The translations under genes and the position numbers were made by a program. A stretch of DNA of 64,000 bases from Euleptes europaea (taxonomy: Eukaryota > Chordata > Lepidosauria > Squamata > Sphaerodactylidae). Of the stretch, positions 44,510 to 54,301 are shown one piece after another; the first letter of the stretch is position 1, and every line of letters begins with the position of its first letter. The stretch lies in the NCBI RefSeq assembly GCF_029931775.1, contig NC_079312.1:11353821-11417820 (forward strand), in the 5' to 3' direction. The notes below the pieces were generated by a model. It ran no database searches. It worked only from the letters and a program-made list of their open reading frames with translations, and was not told the DNA's origin.

Positions 44510-44772
44510 GTTCTCGTAGGTTATCCGGGCTGTGTAACCGTGGTCTTGGTATTTTCTTTCCTGACGTTTCGCCAGCAGCTGTGGCCGGCATCTTCAGAGG
44601 AGTAACACTGAATGACAGTGTGAGACACTGTCCTTCAGTGTTACTCCTCTGAAGATGCCGGCCACAGCTGCTGGCGAAACGTCAGGAAAGAAAATACCAA
44701 GACCACGGTTGCACAGCCCGGATAACCTACGAGAACCAATGAACTCTGACCGTGAAAGCCTTCGACAATATT
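44510..44772. mobile_element. Foldback element with paired hammerhead-like cores
   Basis: Two arms of about 104 bp are inverted copies with one mismatch around a spacer of about 20 bases, followed by a 36-bp tail. A perfect 12-bp target duplication ATGATAGCCATG flanks it (44498-44509, 44773-44784). Each arm carries CUGAAGA, a GCCGGC/GCUGGC stem and GAAACGUC: plus strand 44649-44679, minus strand 44567-44597. The 12-bp duplication argues against a standard DNA transposon and for a retroposed element, such as a Penelope-like one. Confidence 0.7.
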
Positions 44773-44784
44773 ATGATAGCCATG

Positions 44785-45090
44785 TTTAAATATTTGAAGG
44801 GATGCCATGTTGACGAGGAAACTAGCTTGTTCTCAGTTGCTCCAGAGACTAGGACATGGAGTAATGGATTTAAACTAAGAGAAAAGTGATTCCACCTAAA
44901 CATTAGGAGGAACTTTCTGACGGTGAGTGCTGTTCGATGGTGGAATGTGCTGCCTCGGAGGGTGGTGGAGTCCCCGTCTTTGGAGGTCTTTAAGCAGAGG
45001 CTGGATGGCCATCTGTTGGGAGTGCTTTGATTGTGGGATTCTGCTTGGCAGGGGTTTGGACTGAATGGCGCTTGTGGTCTCTTCCAGTCT
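44785..45090 (+). mobile_element. CR1 LINE 3' end (different subfamily)
   Basis: Typical CR1 3' region with GGAGGAACTTTCTGACGGT, GTTCGATGGTGGAATGTGCT and TTTAAGCAGAGGCTGGATGG. It is absent from the paralogous intron at about 21600. Confidence 0.85.
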
Positions 45091-45289
45091 TGTGAACGTC
45101 ACCCTTGCAAGGTTGGACATTTTACAAGGGGGAAAGCCATTAATCTGATAGCTGTAGCCAACCAGTGCTCAAGTGCTGGATTCAGATTGAAGCTTCTTGA
45201 ATTCAAGAACACTAGAAAATATTGGTAAAGTGTTTTATTATAAAATTATGCAGGAATAGTCAATAAAAGAGCAGCGGACAGTGAGGATA

Positions 45290-46118
45290 GAAATAATATA
45301 GCTATAAGTCTAACTAAGCACATTTACAGTCGTTGTTTCAAGGTCCAGATATGACTCATAAGACTGAGTCTAATAGGTGTCCAAGACAAGGTTTCCACTT
45401 AGTAGGACCCATACAAAATGAAGAAGTGTCCCAAAGTGAAATGTAATCCAGACACAGAGCACAGGACACCGCAACAAAATTAGAAGAGATTCCCTATATG
45501 CTCAAGGATCTGTGTTGGCCTAATTCGAGTCAACTGTATTTGTGCCAGGTCAGCTGTATCAACATAAGGGGCCATCTTTTGATCTAGCCTGAGTTGAAAG
45601 AAAGCCTTTTTAGCAACTCCATTAACTTTCTTCTCCAGTAATAAGTTGGGTGCAGTATAACTAAGGTAAAGGTCCCCTGTGCAAGCACCATGTCATTCCT
45701 GACCCATGGGGTGACGTCACATCCCGACGTTGACGAGGCAGACTTTGTTTACGGGGTGGTTTGCCAGTGCCTTCCCCAGTCATCTTCCCTTTACGCCCAG
45801 CAAGCTGGGTACTCATTTTACCGACCTTGGAAGGATGGAAGGCTGAGTCAACTTGAGCCGGCTACCTGAAACCAGCTGCCGTCAGGAACTTGGACTACAG
45901 TGCTGCAGCTTACCACTCTTCGCCAAGGGGCTTCAGTATAACTACAAGGCTCTTAACTGAGTCAGCAAGGGTCAGATGAACTCCATCAAAAGTGGGGAGC
46001 ACAGTGTACAACAAGATCTCCACCTTCCCAACCAGCATGACCTCTGTCTTTTCAGGGTTTCATTTCAATTTGTTCACTCTTATCCAATTTACCACAGCAG
46101 CCAGGCAGTTATTCAGGA
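45290..46118 (-). mobile_element. L2-like LINE reverse-transcriptase end, with SINE insertion
   Basis: The minus strand reads approximately TEVMLVGKVEILLYTVLPTF and further C-terminal L2-like residues in broken frames. The paralogous copy at 21285-21425 keeps only a short part. A Sauria-type SINE (45664-45933) is inserted. Confidence 0.6.
45664..45933 (-). mobile_element. Sauria-type tRNA-derived SINE
   Basis: On the minus strand the tRNA-like head (CTTGGCGAAGAGTGGTAAGC) leads into a body with CCTTCCAAGGTCGGTAAAAT and ends GGGGACCTTTACC. An 11-bp target duplication CAGTATAACTA flanks it (45653-45663, 45934-45944). Confidence 0.85.
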
Positions 46119-46119
46119 C

Positions 46120-46425
46120 CTCTACCATATCACAATGGGATTTGTATAAGGATGTATAGAGCTAGGTATGAGCCACATAGTGGTGACATTTGTCCTGAGA
46201 TGCAGGCATGACCCGCACTCTTGGACCCCTTGCCATGCCGCGTGGGCCCACTTACCCGCCAAAGACCACTGCCGGCTGAACTCCTTGTCCGACAGATGCC
46301 GCCATCGCCAGAACCCACCAGCCCTCCTCTTTCTCCTCAGTCCAGCATTGGCAGCAGACAAACCACCACGTCTCACCCACCAGCCACCGCCACTCTGAGG
46401 AAGGGAAGAACAGCCAGTCAAGCCC
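46120..46425. other. No gene; GC-rich stretch
   Basis: Short open frames on both strands here are proline-rich and match nothing I know. The first part weakly continues the paralogy to about 21200-21265. Confidence 0.3.
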
Positions 46426-46432
46426 TAGCCAG

Positions 46433-46725
46433 TGTGGTGTAGTGACTAAGAGCGGTGGTTTGGAGTGGTGGAGTCTGATCTGAAGAACCGGGTTTAATTC
46501 CCCACTCATCCCAATGAGCGGTGGAGGCTAATCTGTTGGACTAGATTTGTTTCCCCACTCCTACACTGAAGCCAGCTGGGTGACCTTGGGCTAGTCACAG
46601 CTCTCTCAGCCTCACCTGCCTCACAGTGTGTCTGTTATAGGGAGGGGAAGGGAAGGCGATTGTAAGCTGGTTTGATTCTCCCTTAAGTGGTAGAGAAGCT
46701 CAGCATATAAAGACCAACTCTTCTT
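46433..46725 (+). mobile_element. tRNA-derived SINE, full length
   Basis: The head TGTGGTGTAGTGACTAAGAG, a B-box-like GGGTTTAATTCC, a CORE-like middle (GGTGACCTTGGGCTAGTCAC) and the tail CCAACTCTTCTTCT are all present. An 8-bp target duplication CTAGCCAG flanks it (46425-46432, 46726-46733). Confidence 0.85.
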
Positions 46726-46733
46726 CTAGCCAG

Positions 46734-47640
46734 CATGCCATCACCCGTAGCCCCACCTGCCACCAAACAGCTGATGGGTGGAAGAGCGACAGCAGGGCGA
46801 GGACAGCATGTCACTTAACTTGGGTGAGGAGAATTCTGAGGGAAGCTCACACACTAAGGGCCTCTTATGGACGTCAGTATAAATCTAGGAGCTGAGGCTG
46901 AGGAGAGCCACAGGTTGTTGAGGCTGTGACTACCTAGCATCCTGGTATCCATTGAGGGAGAGTCGAGCTGAGACTCCCCCTTGGATTGGTCTGAGGTTGA
47001 GGAAGCTCCCATGACCCTTGCTGCCAAGGAGAATGCTTCTAAGTTAAGGGCGGGTCCAGCGCCTGACAACATTCAACCCCAAAGCTACAAATTATTTGTG
47101 CTAAGGGCTTTACATAAAAGCATAAGGGATAGGATTGCACCCTGTAGGCACCATACTCTAGGTCCCACGCTGATGTCAACTGGTCTCCCACAGCAGCCAT
47201 TTTAGTCCAATCTGTGAGGAATGGTTTGGACCATTCAACCCAAAGCAACAGAGGATTTCTCTTTCATTAATGCCAGAGAAAACATTAACCTTAAGAGCCA
47301 CTTTTTGCAACAGAAGAAAGAAATCCCCTCCCTTTTGATAGCAGAAATAAGAACCTTTCATCCTTTACTCAATGCAAGGCACCTTTTATGCTTAATCAGG
47401 GTTCTAAAAACATGTTTCAATGAAATAAGGTCCAACAAATGAGCCTGTAGGTTAGTGTGTTTAAACTGATGAAGTTTAGAGCTGATTCTTCTTACAAATT
47501 CTCTACTCAATCATCAAACCAGGTATTTCTTCACTATGACCTAGAAGGCACTATCAGTTTTGTACAAACTGGCTTGAAAAGATCTAGAATACTGGATAAT
47601 ACTTTTTATCATTTCTGCAGCATTCCTCTGTCTCAAAAAT
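46734..47640. other. No gene; contains end of the inverted duplication
   Basis: At about 47080-47140 the sequence (CCCCAAAGCTACAAATTATT, GGGCTTTACATAAAAG) matches, inverted, 20950-21000 plus 21200-21225, just outside the finger exon of the 17-finger gene. Homology stops there and no finger exon follows. Confidence 0.55.
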
Positions 47641-48080
47641 TCCACGAGCAAGAGTCTGGCAGGTCAGGGAAGTGGTTAAACCCCGTGTTTTTCCAGAGGG
47701 GATATTTTCCACCCTCCCTGGGTTATGGCACTTTTCTGGCTTCCTGTGAGTAAACCTTTGCTCCCACTGCAAATAGCAGGGATATGTTTTGGCACTGCAA
47801 GTCCCACTGTCATCCTGAAGCAGGTGGCCAGTATTGAGACGCCTGGCTTTATTTGTGGATGAGTAATGTCTTCCGCTGTCAACCATAGCTTCCAATGCAA
47901 AAAGGACGTGGGGGTGGGGGGTTGGAGGGGGTTGACTGATCCAGGAAGTGGGTCCTGAAGCAAGTGGTCAATATTGAGCTGCCTAGCTTTATCTTTTGAT
48001 GAGTTATGCCTTCCACCATCAACTGCAGCTTCCCATACAAAAAGCCCTTGCTGAGAGTGGGATCTAGGGATTGAACTGTC
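47640..48080 (-). repeat. Unclassified dispersed repeat, two overlapping copies
   Basis: One copy ends about 47900 and a second partial copy (47930-48075) follows, sharing GAAGCAAGTGGTCAATATTG and CACCATCAACTGCAGCTTCC. Confidence 0.55.
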
Positions 48081-48119
48081 CAAATGTTTTGATTCCTTGA
48101 ATGGTTCGCATGGCTTCTG

Positions 48120-48240
48120 GGGGCAACTTGAGTGTATTTGACAGGCCCAAAGTCACCTAGTAAGCTTCCACGGCAGTGTGTGTTGAACCTTGGTCCCGAT
48201 TCTAACCTGAAACTTTAACCAATACACCATGCTGGCTTTT
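48120..48240 (-). mobile_element. tRNA/CORE-type SINE fragment
   Basis: Reverse-orientation head and body ending near CCAATACACCATGCTGGC. Confidence 0.55.
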
Positions 48241-48740
48241 GTAGTGTGGGTGCTGTTGAACAGGAATAAGCAGCCAATCCTGGGGCAGTCATGCAAGTCA
48301 TTGTAACATCATGTTACCTGGCCGATTGCTGCTGGGCCTGGCCCAGATGAGTCAGCCTTGAAAAGCCAAGACACCCATGAAAGGGATCGGTCCCCACTCC
48401 CTGACGTTAACTGACAGAAACCAAGGCTTGAAGGCTGACTACATTGTGTGGTTGCCTAACACCACCCACTGAGGATATTTGTCCGCCCCCCCCCCCCAAT
48501 TTCTTTTTAAGATTTGATTTTTCTGCAAATTTGGGTCATTTTCCAGGTTTTTGGAAATATTGTACCTATCTATCCATGACTACAGTTTCCAGATTTAAGA
48601 GTGTCCATATTTTTTCCATTTTCTTTAAACAAAAATGATTTTTAAATTAAAAATTAAAAAAAAACCTTTTCCATTCTGGCTCTATGTACTTCATATATTA
48701 ACAACAGGAAAAAATTAACCTTAATATGATCTCAAGAGCA
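48241..48740. other. No feature recognised
   Basis: AT-rich, with a C-run near 48486-48498 and an A/T-rich run near 48640-48665. Nothing identifiable. Confidence 0.35.
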
Positions 48741-48779
48741 ACTTTCCGCAATAGGAGCAAGAAAAGAAAGAATGGGGAA

Positions 48780-49975
48780 AGACCACATTCTGAAGGACAA
48801 CTTGGTGATCTGTTGAAGTCAGCATGGATTTGTCCCCAACAGGTCCTGCTAGACCAACCTCGTTTCCTTTTTTGATAGTGACGAGCTTACTGGATCATGG
48901 GAATGCAGTTGATGTTGTTTACTTGGATTTCAGTAAGGCTTTTGATAGGGTTCCCCATGATGTTCTGATGGGTAAACTAGAGGACTGTGGACTTGACCCT
49001 AGGATAGGTGGACAGGGAACTGGCTGGCGAACCGGACTCAAAGAGTAATTGTCAATGGCATTTCTTCACTATGAATGGAGGAAATCATCCAATGGGGTGC
49101 CACAGGGTTCGGTTCTGGGACTGGTGCTTTTCAATATTTTTATAAATGATCTGGATGAGCATGTGGAGGGACTACTCATTAAATTTGCAGATGACACCAA
49201 ATTGGGAGGAGCAGCGAACACACCAGTAGAGATAGAATTCAACGAGATCTGAACACACTGGGGAAAAGTGGGCAAATGTGAACAAGATGCAATTCAACAA
49301 GGAAAAGTGCTGAGTACTACATCTGGGTAACAAAAATGAGGAACATGCATACTGGCTGGGGGATACACTTCTGGGTAGCAGTGTGTCTGAACAAGATCTT
49401 GGGGTACAGGTGGACCGTAAGTTAAATATAAGCAGCAGTGTGATGTAGTGGCAAAAAACAAACAAACTAATGTGATCTTGGAGTGCATCAACAGAGGCAT
49501 AACATCCAAATTGCAAGATGTCATAGTTCTGCTGTACACAGCATTGGTCAGACTACACCTGGAGTATTGTGTGCAGTTCTGGAGGCCTCACTTTAAAAAG
49601 GATGTGGAAAGAATGGAGCAGGTGCAGAGGACAGCAACGAAGATGATCAGGGGCCTGGAGACCAAGCCCTATGAGGAAAGACTGAAAACGTTTGGAATTT
49701 TCAGTCTGGAGGAGGTTGAGGGGAGACATGATTGCTCTCTTTAAGTAACTGAAGGGCTGTCACTTAGAGGAGGGTAGCAGAGGATAGGACTCGCAATAAT
49801 GGGTTTAAATTGAGGGTGAAAAGGTACCAGCTGGATATTAGGGGAAAAATTTTTACAGTGAGAGTTGTTCAACAGTGGAATCAGCTACCTAGGGAGGTGG
49901 TGAGCTTCCCCTCACTGGCGGTCTTTAAACAGAAGCTGGACATTTGTCAGGGATGCACACACCAACAGATTCTGG
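48780..49975 (+). mobile_element. CR1 LINE with reverse-transcriptase remains
   Basis: The RT core is recognisable: VDVVYLDFSKAFDRVPHDVL (about 48910-48970), [11 protein letters not shown] (about 49090) and FADDTKLGG, the catalytic FADD box (about 49180). The C-terminal block YCVQFWRPHFKKDVERMEQV (about 49567) and the 3' part to about 49975 follow. Several frame breaks make it inactive. It is the longest CR1 copy in the window. Confidence 0.9.
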
Positions 49976-50819
49976 CCAGTCCTATGTACTTATTACACGA
50001 AGACTTACTTCTAAGTAACTGTTTGATATCCAACACAACTAACCTCTTTGCACATGATTTTATATACACACGTCTTTCCAATTTCTCTGTGGAAGATGCT
50101 TGTGTAAGCTTCCACAAACCAAGGTTTGTGCCACTGTATCCAGAGATTACAGGAGAGAGACTACAGGAGAATTACACAACTTTAAAGTTGGCAATGAGGA
50201 AATTGAAATTGTTGAAGACTTTCTATTCCTTGGTTCCATCAACCAAAAGGGAGAGTGCAGCCAAGAAATCAGAAGGAGATTGAGACTGGGAAGGGCAGCC
50301 ATGAAGGAGCTAGAAAAGATTCTTAAGTGTATGGATATGTCACTGGCAACCAAGATCAGGTTAATTCATGCCATTGTATTCCCTATTATTATGTATGGGT
50401 GTGAGAGCTGGACAATGAAGAAAGCTGATAGGAAGAAAGTAGATTCTTTTGAAATGTGGTGTCAAAGGAGAGTGCTACGGATACTCTGGACTCAAAAAAA
50501 AACAAATCAGTGAGTTTTAGATCAAATCAAGCCTAAACTGACCCTAGAAGCAAAAATGACTAAACTGAGGCTGTCGTACTTTGGACATATTATGAGAAGA
50601 CAAGAGTCACTGGAAAGGACAATCATGCTAGGAAATGTTGAAGGCAGCAGGAAAAGAGGAAGACCCAACAAGAGATGGATTGACTCTATAAAGCAGGGGT
50701 GGGGAACCTTTTTTCTGCCAAGGGCCGTTTCAATATTTGTAACATCATTCGGGGGCCGCACAAAATTACCAACTTAAAATTAGCCTGCTATAATTAATTA
50801 ATTAAACATTAATTAACTC

Positions 50820-50935
50820 ACCCCTAACATCAAATCTCAAAAGCTAAGCAAGGTCAGCCCTGGTTAGTACTTGGATGGGAGAACACCAAGGAATACCGGA
50901 GTCATTATGTAGAGAAAGGCAGTGGCAAACTACCT
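50820..50935 (+). mobile_element. 5S rRNA-derived SINE fragment
   Basis: Carries AAAGCTAAGCAAGGTCAGCC and TTAGTACTTGGATGGGAGA, the internal promoter region of 5S rRNA, and is nested in the hAT element. Confidence 0.8.
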
Positions 50936-51379
50936 CTGTTCATTTCTTGCCTGTCCCGGAAATGCCATGGTTTGAACCTGGGACCTTCTCCATGCCAAGC
51001 AGATGCTCTACCACCGAGCCACAGCCCAAGCAGATGCTCTACCACTGAACCCGCAGGAGAAGTGGATGCCACACAGCAAGGATCCACATTGGGGAGGGGG
51101 AGTCGTGTGCAGCTTCCCTCGGTCCCTCTCCCCGCCAATAAAAGCCCACTCCCCTTCACACCATTCAACAGCACTGGCCTTAAGAACAGAGATTTCATCC
51201 AGCAATTCTGACAGCTGCTACTACCCCCCCAAAAATTAAAATAGATTGGAGCTGGTTGATGATTGAGCAGAAAGTGGTGATTTTGTCACTGGAATGTTTT
51301 CCCCCTTCTTGGCTCACATCCTTGACAGAGAAATCCTTGATTCTTGACAGGGAAGTTTATGCCGCGGCATGGCTAGCAC

Positions 51380-51680
51380 GCGGGGGAGGGAATGGAAGCA
51401 GGAGCTTCGCCCCCCGCAGGGAACTTTGCAGGAGCTTCGCCCCCCCAGGGAACTTTGCAAACGGGGGAGGGAATGGAGGCAGGAGCTTCCCCCCCCCCCC
51501 CGGGAACTTTATGCCGCGGCGCAGCTAGCACAAGAGGGGGGAGAATGGAGGCAGGAGCTTCCCACCCCCCCGGGAACTTTGCACACAGGGGAGGGAATGG
51601 AGGCAGAAGCATCCCCCCCCGGAACTTTATGTTGCGGCACGGCTAGCACAAGAGGGGGGGAATGGAGGCTGGAGCTTCGG
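51380..51680. repeat. G/C-rich imperfect tandem repeat
   Basis: The phrase AATGGAGGCAGGAGCTTC followed by a C-run and GGGAACTTT recurs about six times at irregular 40-75 bp spacing. Open frames through it are not taken as genes. Confidence 0.7.
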
Positions 51681-52574
51681 CCGCTCCAGCAGATTCAGGC
51701 CGAGGAATGGGATTGCAGCTGGGGGAGCACGAGGTGAGGGCCGCGTAGGGGCCCACCGAGCCGGTAGCATACCACCCACTCACCTGGAAAAAGCTGGTAG
51801 GTTGAAGGGGAAAGGGCCAGATGCACGTGTTCTCTCTCACGAGGACAGAAAACAAGCAACAGGAAGCCGGGAGACTTGGGGGAAACGCCCCCAAAATCAT
51901 CCAATCAGCCTTCAGTTTTTTTGCACATGCGCTCCTGCTTCCCAGTGAAGCCTGAAATGCCGAGGAGGGCTTGGCTAGCGATAGCTAGCTCCATGGAGCT
52001 CTCGGCCTCAGCGGGTGGGCTGTGGAGTTCCCAGCCCCGGCAGGTGGGCCGGGGGCCGGACAAAATGATCTCGCGGGCCGGACCCGGCCCGGTGGCCGGA
52101 GGTTCCCCACCCCTGCTATAAAGGAAGCCACAGCCCTCAATTTACAAGTTCTGAGCAAGGCTGTTAAGGATAGGACACTTTGGAGGACACGGATTCATAG
52201 GATTGCCATAAGTCGGAAACGACTTGACGGCACTTAACACACACACACACACACACATCCAGAGATTCCCTTACAATATGGATGAACAAAAAGCTCTTTA
52301 GGATACGCATTTTATTGAAGCGTGCCCCCTCATAAAACTGATATACAATGTGAGAAAAGAATTACAAAATACCACCTATAACGATACATCAACTTCTTGC
52401 GCCATGTGAGGGTTTGGCAGATTTAACCTCAAATCTCGCTCCACCAAATCACTATGAAACAATTCTAACTATCGACACTGGAATGATCTCTCTCCAGAAG
52501 AGGATCTCTTGGCTCCCACTGAAACATTCACATAGCATACATATAGTTGAAATTTTTCTTTCCACCATATCTTT

Positions 52575-53405
52575 AGGTCTCACTGGGGTTGCCAAGCTCC
52601 TAGTGAGACCTTACCTGTTGAGGCAGGAGCTCTATAATTAACGACACCTGTGCTTGAGCCACCAAAGACAGAACATTGAGCAACCCTCTGGGAGCAAGCA
52701 TTGACTAGCTGAGAATCATACCCTTGTTTACATGTAAGATATTCTCTTGATATTTAATGTAATTGTATCCATTGTTTGTTAGGAATGATTAATTTTAGCT
52801 TTATATGTATAACTAATGAAACCAATTTTTGAGAAAGCTTCTTGCAATGTTTTAATAGTTGTAGGAGCACTGCCTCCTTGCACACGGAGAGCTGAAGAAG
52901 CTACCCCTGGTGGCGGCGAAAACGCAAAGCATCCGGACGGCGTTCCGACCCGACTTCAATCTCCCTCTTTTTGCCTTCTGTTAGGAATTATGAAATAAGA
53001 GACTTTGCATTTGTACTTCCTAGACTTGGACCCCAAGCCGGAATTGACTTTTTTACAGTTGGCATATTTGTTTGTATATACTATTGTTGACTATCTTGCA
53101 GTATTGAGTCCGTCTTTAGATTTGATAAGTTTCCGTTGTCACACCATTGCACTTGCACTTTTGTTATTGTCAATATATACGTTTTGCAATCATTTTGAGA
53201 GCCAGTATTATCTTTACCTTAGCTTACCTTAGCTAAGCTCCTAGTGGGGCCTAGAGATCTCCCAGAATTACAACTGATCTCCAGAGATAAGTTCCCCTGA
53301 AGAAAATAGCTGCTCTGGAGGGTGGGTTTATGTTCCTCCCTTCCCCAAACCCTGCCCTCCTCAGGCTCCACCCCCAAACCTCCAGGAATTTCCCAACAGT
53401 CAACA
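52575..53405 (+). repeat. GGTTGCCAACCTCCAGG-type repeat split by an insertion
   Basis: The left end (GGGTTGCCAAGCTCCTAGTG, about 52585) and the rest (from 53232) flank the element at 52606-53231. Confidence 0.7.
52606..53231 (+). mobile_element. Retroposed insertion with hammerhead-like core
   Basis: It lies between GCCAAGCTCCTAGTG (52591-52605) and GCTAAGCTCCTAGTG (53232-53246), a 15-bp target duplication with one change. On the plus strand CUGAAGA, a GCUACC/GGUGGC stem and GAAA occur at 52892-52921. No protein is encoded. Confidence 0.6.
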
Positions 53406-54000
53406 ACCATAGACCCCACAGAATGTTTTCCCCATTGTCAATGCAAATGGCTTCTCTCCTTTCTTCTGGATTTCATGAAATGCGAGATAATCGCAGCAAC
53501 AGAAGAACAAAGTTCTCCTCTCAGAGTGGATTTTATGGGGTTTTTTTTGCAAATGATAAATCATTTCATCATCCTGAAAAGGCCAGAAAGTATCTTTGGT
53601 CTCTGATCCCACCTGCCAGTTGCTAGATGGCCTTCCAGTCTATGGAAACCTAAGCAAAGCCCTGTTACTTACGCCTCTAGAAAGCTTTATTGGAGGGACA
53701 TGCTTGTCTGTGCAACTCACAAGTTATAACTGACTGTGATCAATTAATTATAAGCACTTCTGCGACTGGACAAAGCTGCCCAGACCAGCAGTCGAATATG
53801 TACAGAAGTGTCTCGCACACTATGAACTGGGGACCTGATTTAAATGAGACACTGGCAAGCAAACACTTCCCACTGTGATGCTGTCTGAGGTGTCATGCCA
53901 GCAAGCAAACCTGGTGGCTAAGGGTCCGCATTAAAGATGGCGTCAGGAAGTCTTTCCAGTTTCTCAGAGGCAAGTTCTTTTTGGTAGGGCATCCAGTTCT
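53406..54000. other. No feature recognised
   Basis: Unique-looking sequence downstream of the SCAN finger gene. I see no exon. Confidence 0.35.
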
Positions 54001-54205
54001 GGGTTGGGAAATCCCTGGATGTTTGGGGGTGAAGCTTAAGATGGGCAGGAGTTGGGAAGGGGAGGGACTTCAGTGGGGTATACTGCCATAGAGTTCACCC
54101 CACCAAAGCTGCCATTTTCTCCAGGGGAAATGATGTCTGTTGGCTAGAGATCAGTTATAATTCCAGGAGATCTCCTGGCCCCACCTGGTGGTTGGCAACC
54201 TTATG
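54000..54205 (+). repeat. GGTTGCCAACCTCCAGG-type repeat
   Basis: Full-length copy, GGGTTGGGAAATCCCTGG to ACCTGGTGGTTGGCAACC, just downstream of the finger exon. Confidence 0.7.
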
Positions 54206-54224
54206 CTGAAGCCAGCTCCAAGCA

Positions 54225-54301
54225 TGCGTCAAGAGGGCTGTTCCAATTCAGTGTGAATCCTCTTGTGTCTTCTAAGGCTTTCCTTTTGAATGAAACTTTT
54301 C
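54225..54301 (-). pseudogene. Lost last finger of the SCAN zinc-finger gene
   Basis: In a frame different from exon C, the minus strand reads VHKC, a stop, then KCEKSFIQKESLRRHKRIHT. The finger is out of frame and has a stop between its two cysteines. The helix and histidines are otherwise well kept, so the loss is fairly recent. Confidence 0.7.

Larger units (their letters stand above)
50694..52115. mobile_element. hAT non-autonomous transposon, 1422 bp
   Basis: Perfect 16-bp inverted ends (CAGGGGTGGGGAACCT) and a perfect 8-bp target duplication CTATAAAG (50686-50693, 52116-52123). Inside are a 5S-derived SINE (about 50820-50935), a tRNA-like SINE head (about 50940-51055, reverse) and a G/C-rich tandem repeat (about 51380-51680). 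There is no transposase. Confidence 0.9.
50140..52256 (+). mobile_element. BovB (RTE) LINE 3' part, split by a hAT element
   Basis: Readable protein pieces include [40 protein letters not shown] and GRPNKRWIDSIK before the hAT element, and KEATALNLQVLSKAVKDRTL after it. The end AGTCGGAAACGACTTGACGG and an (AC)n tail finish the copy at about 52256. It is frame-broken and 5' truncated. Confidence 0.88.

Noticed and set aside
44510-44772. Standard foldback (MITE-type) DNA transposon
   Set aside because: The 12-bp target duplication and the single-sided tail do not fit a cut-and-paste element; a retroposed origin fits better, though this is not proven.
46122-46509. Open frames of 73-99 residues
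   Set aside because: GC-rich stretch with overlapping frames on both strands and no recognisable protein.
51256-51740. Open frames of 79-122 residues
   Set aside because: They lie in the G/C-rich tandem repeat inside the hAT element; no known domain.
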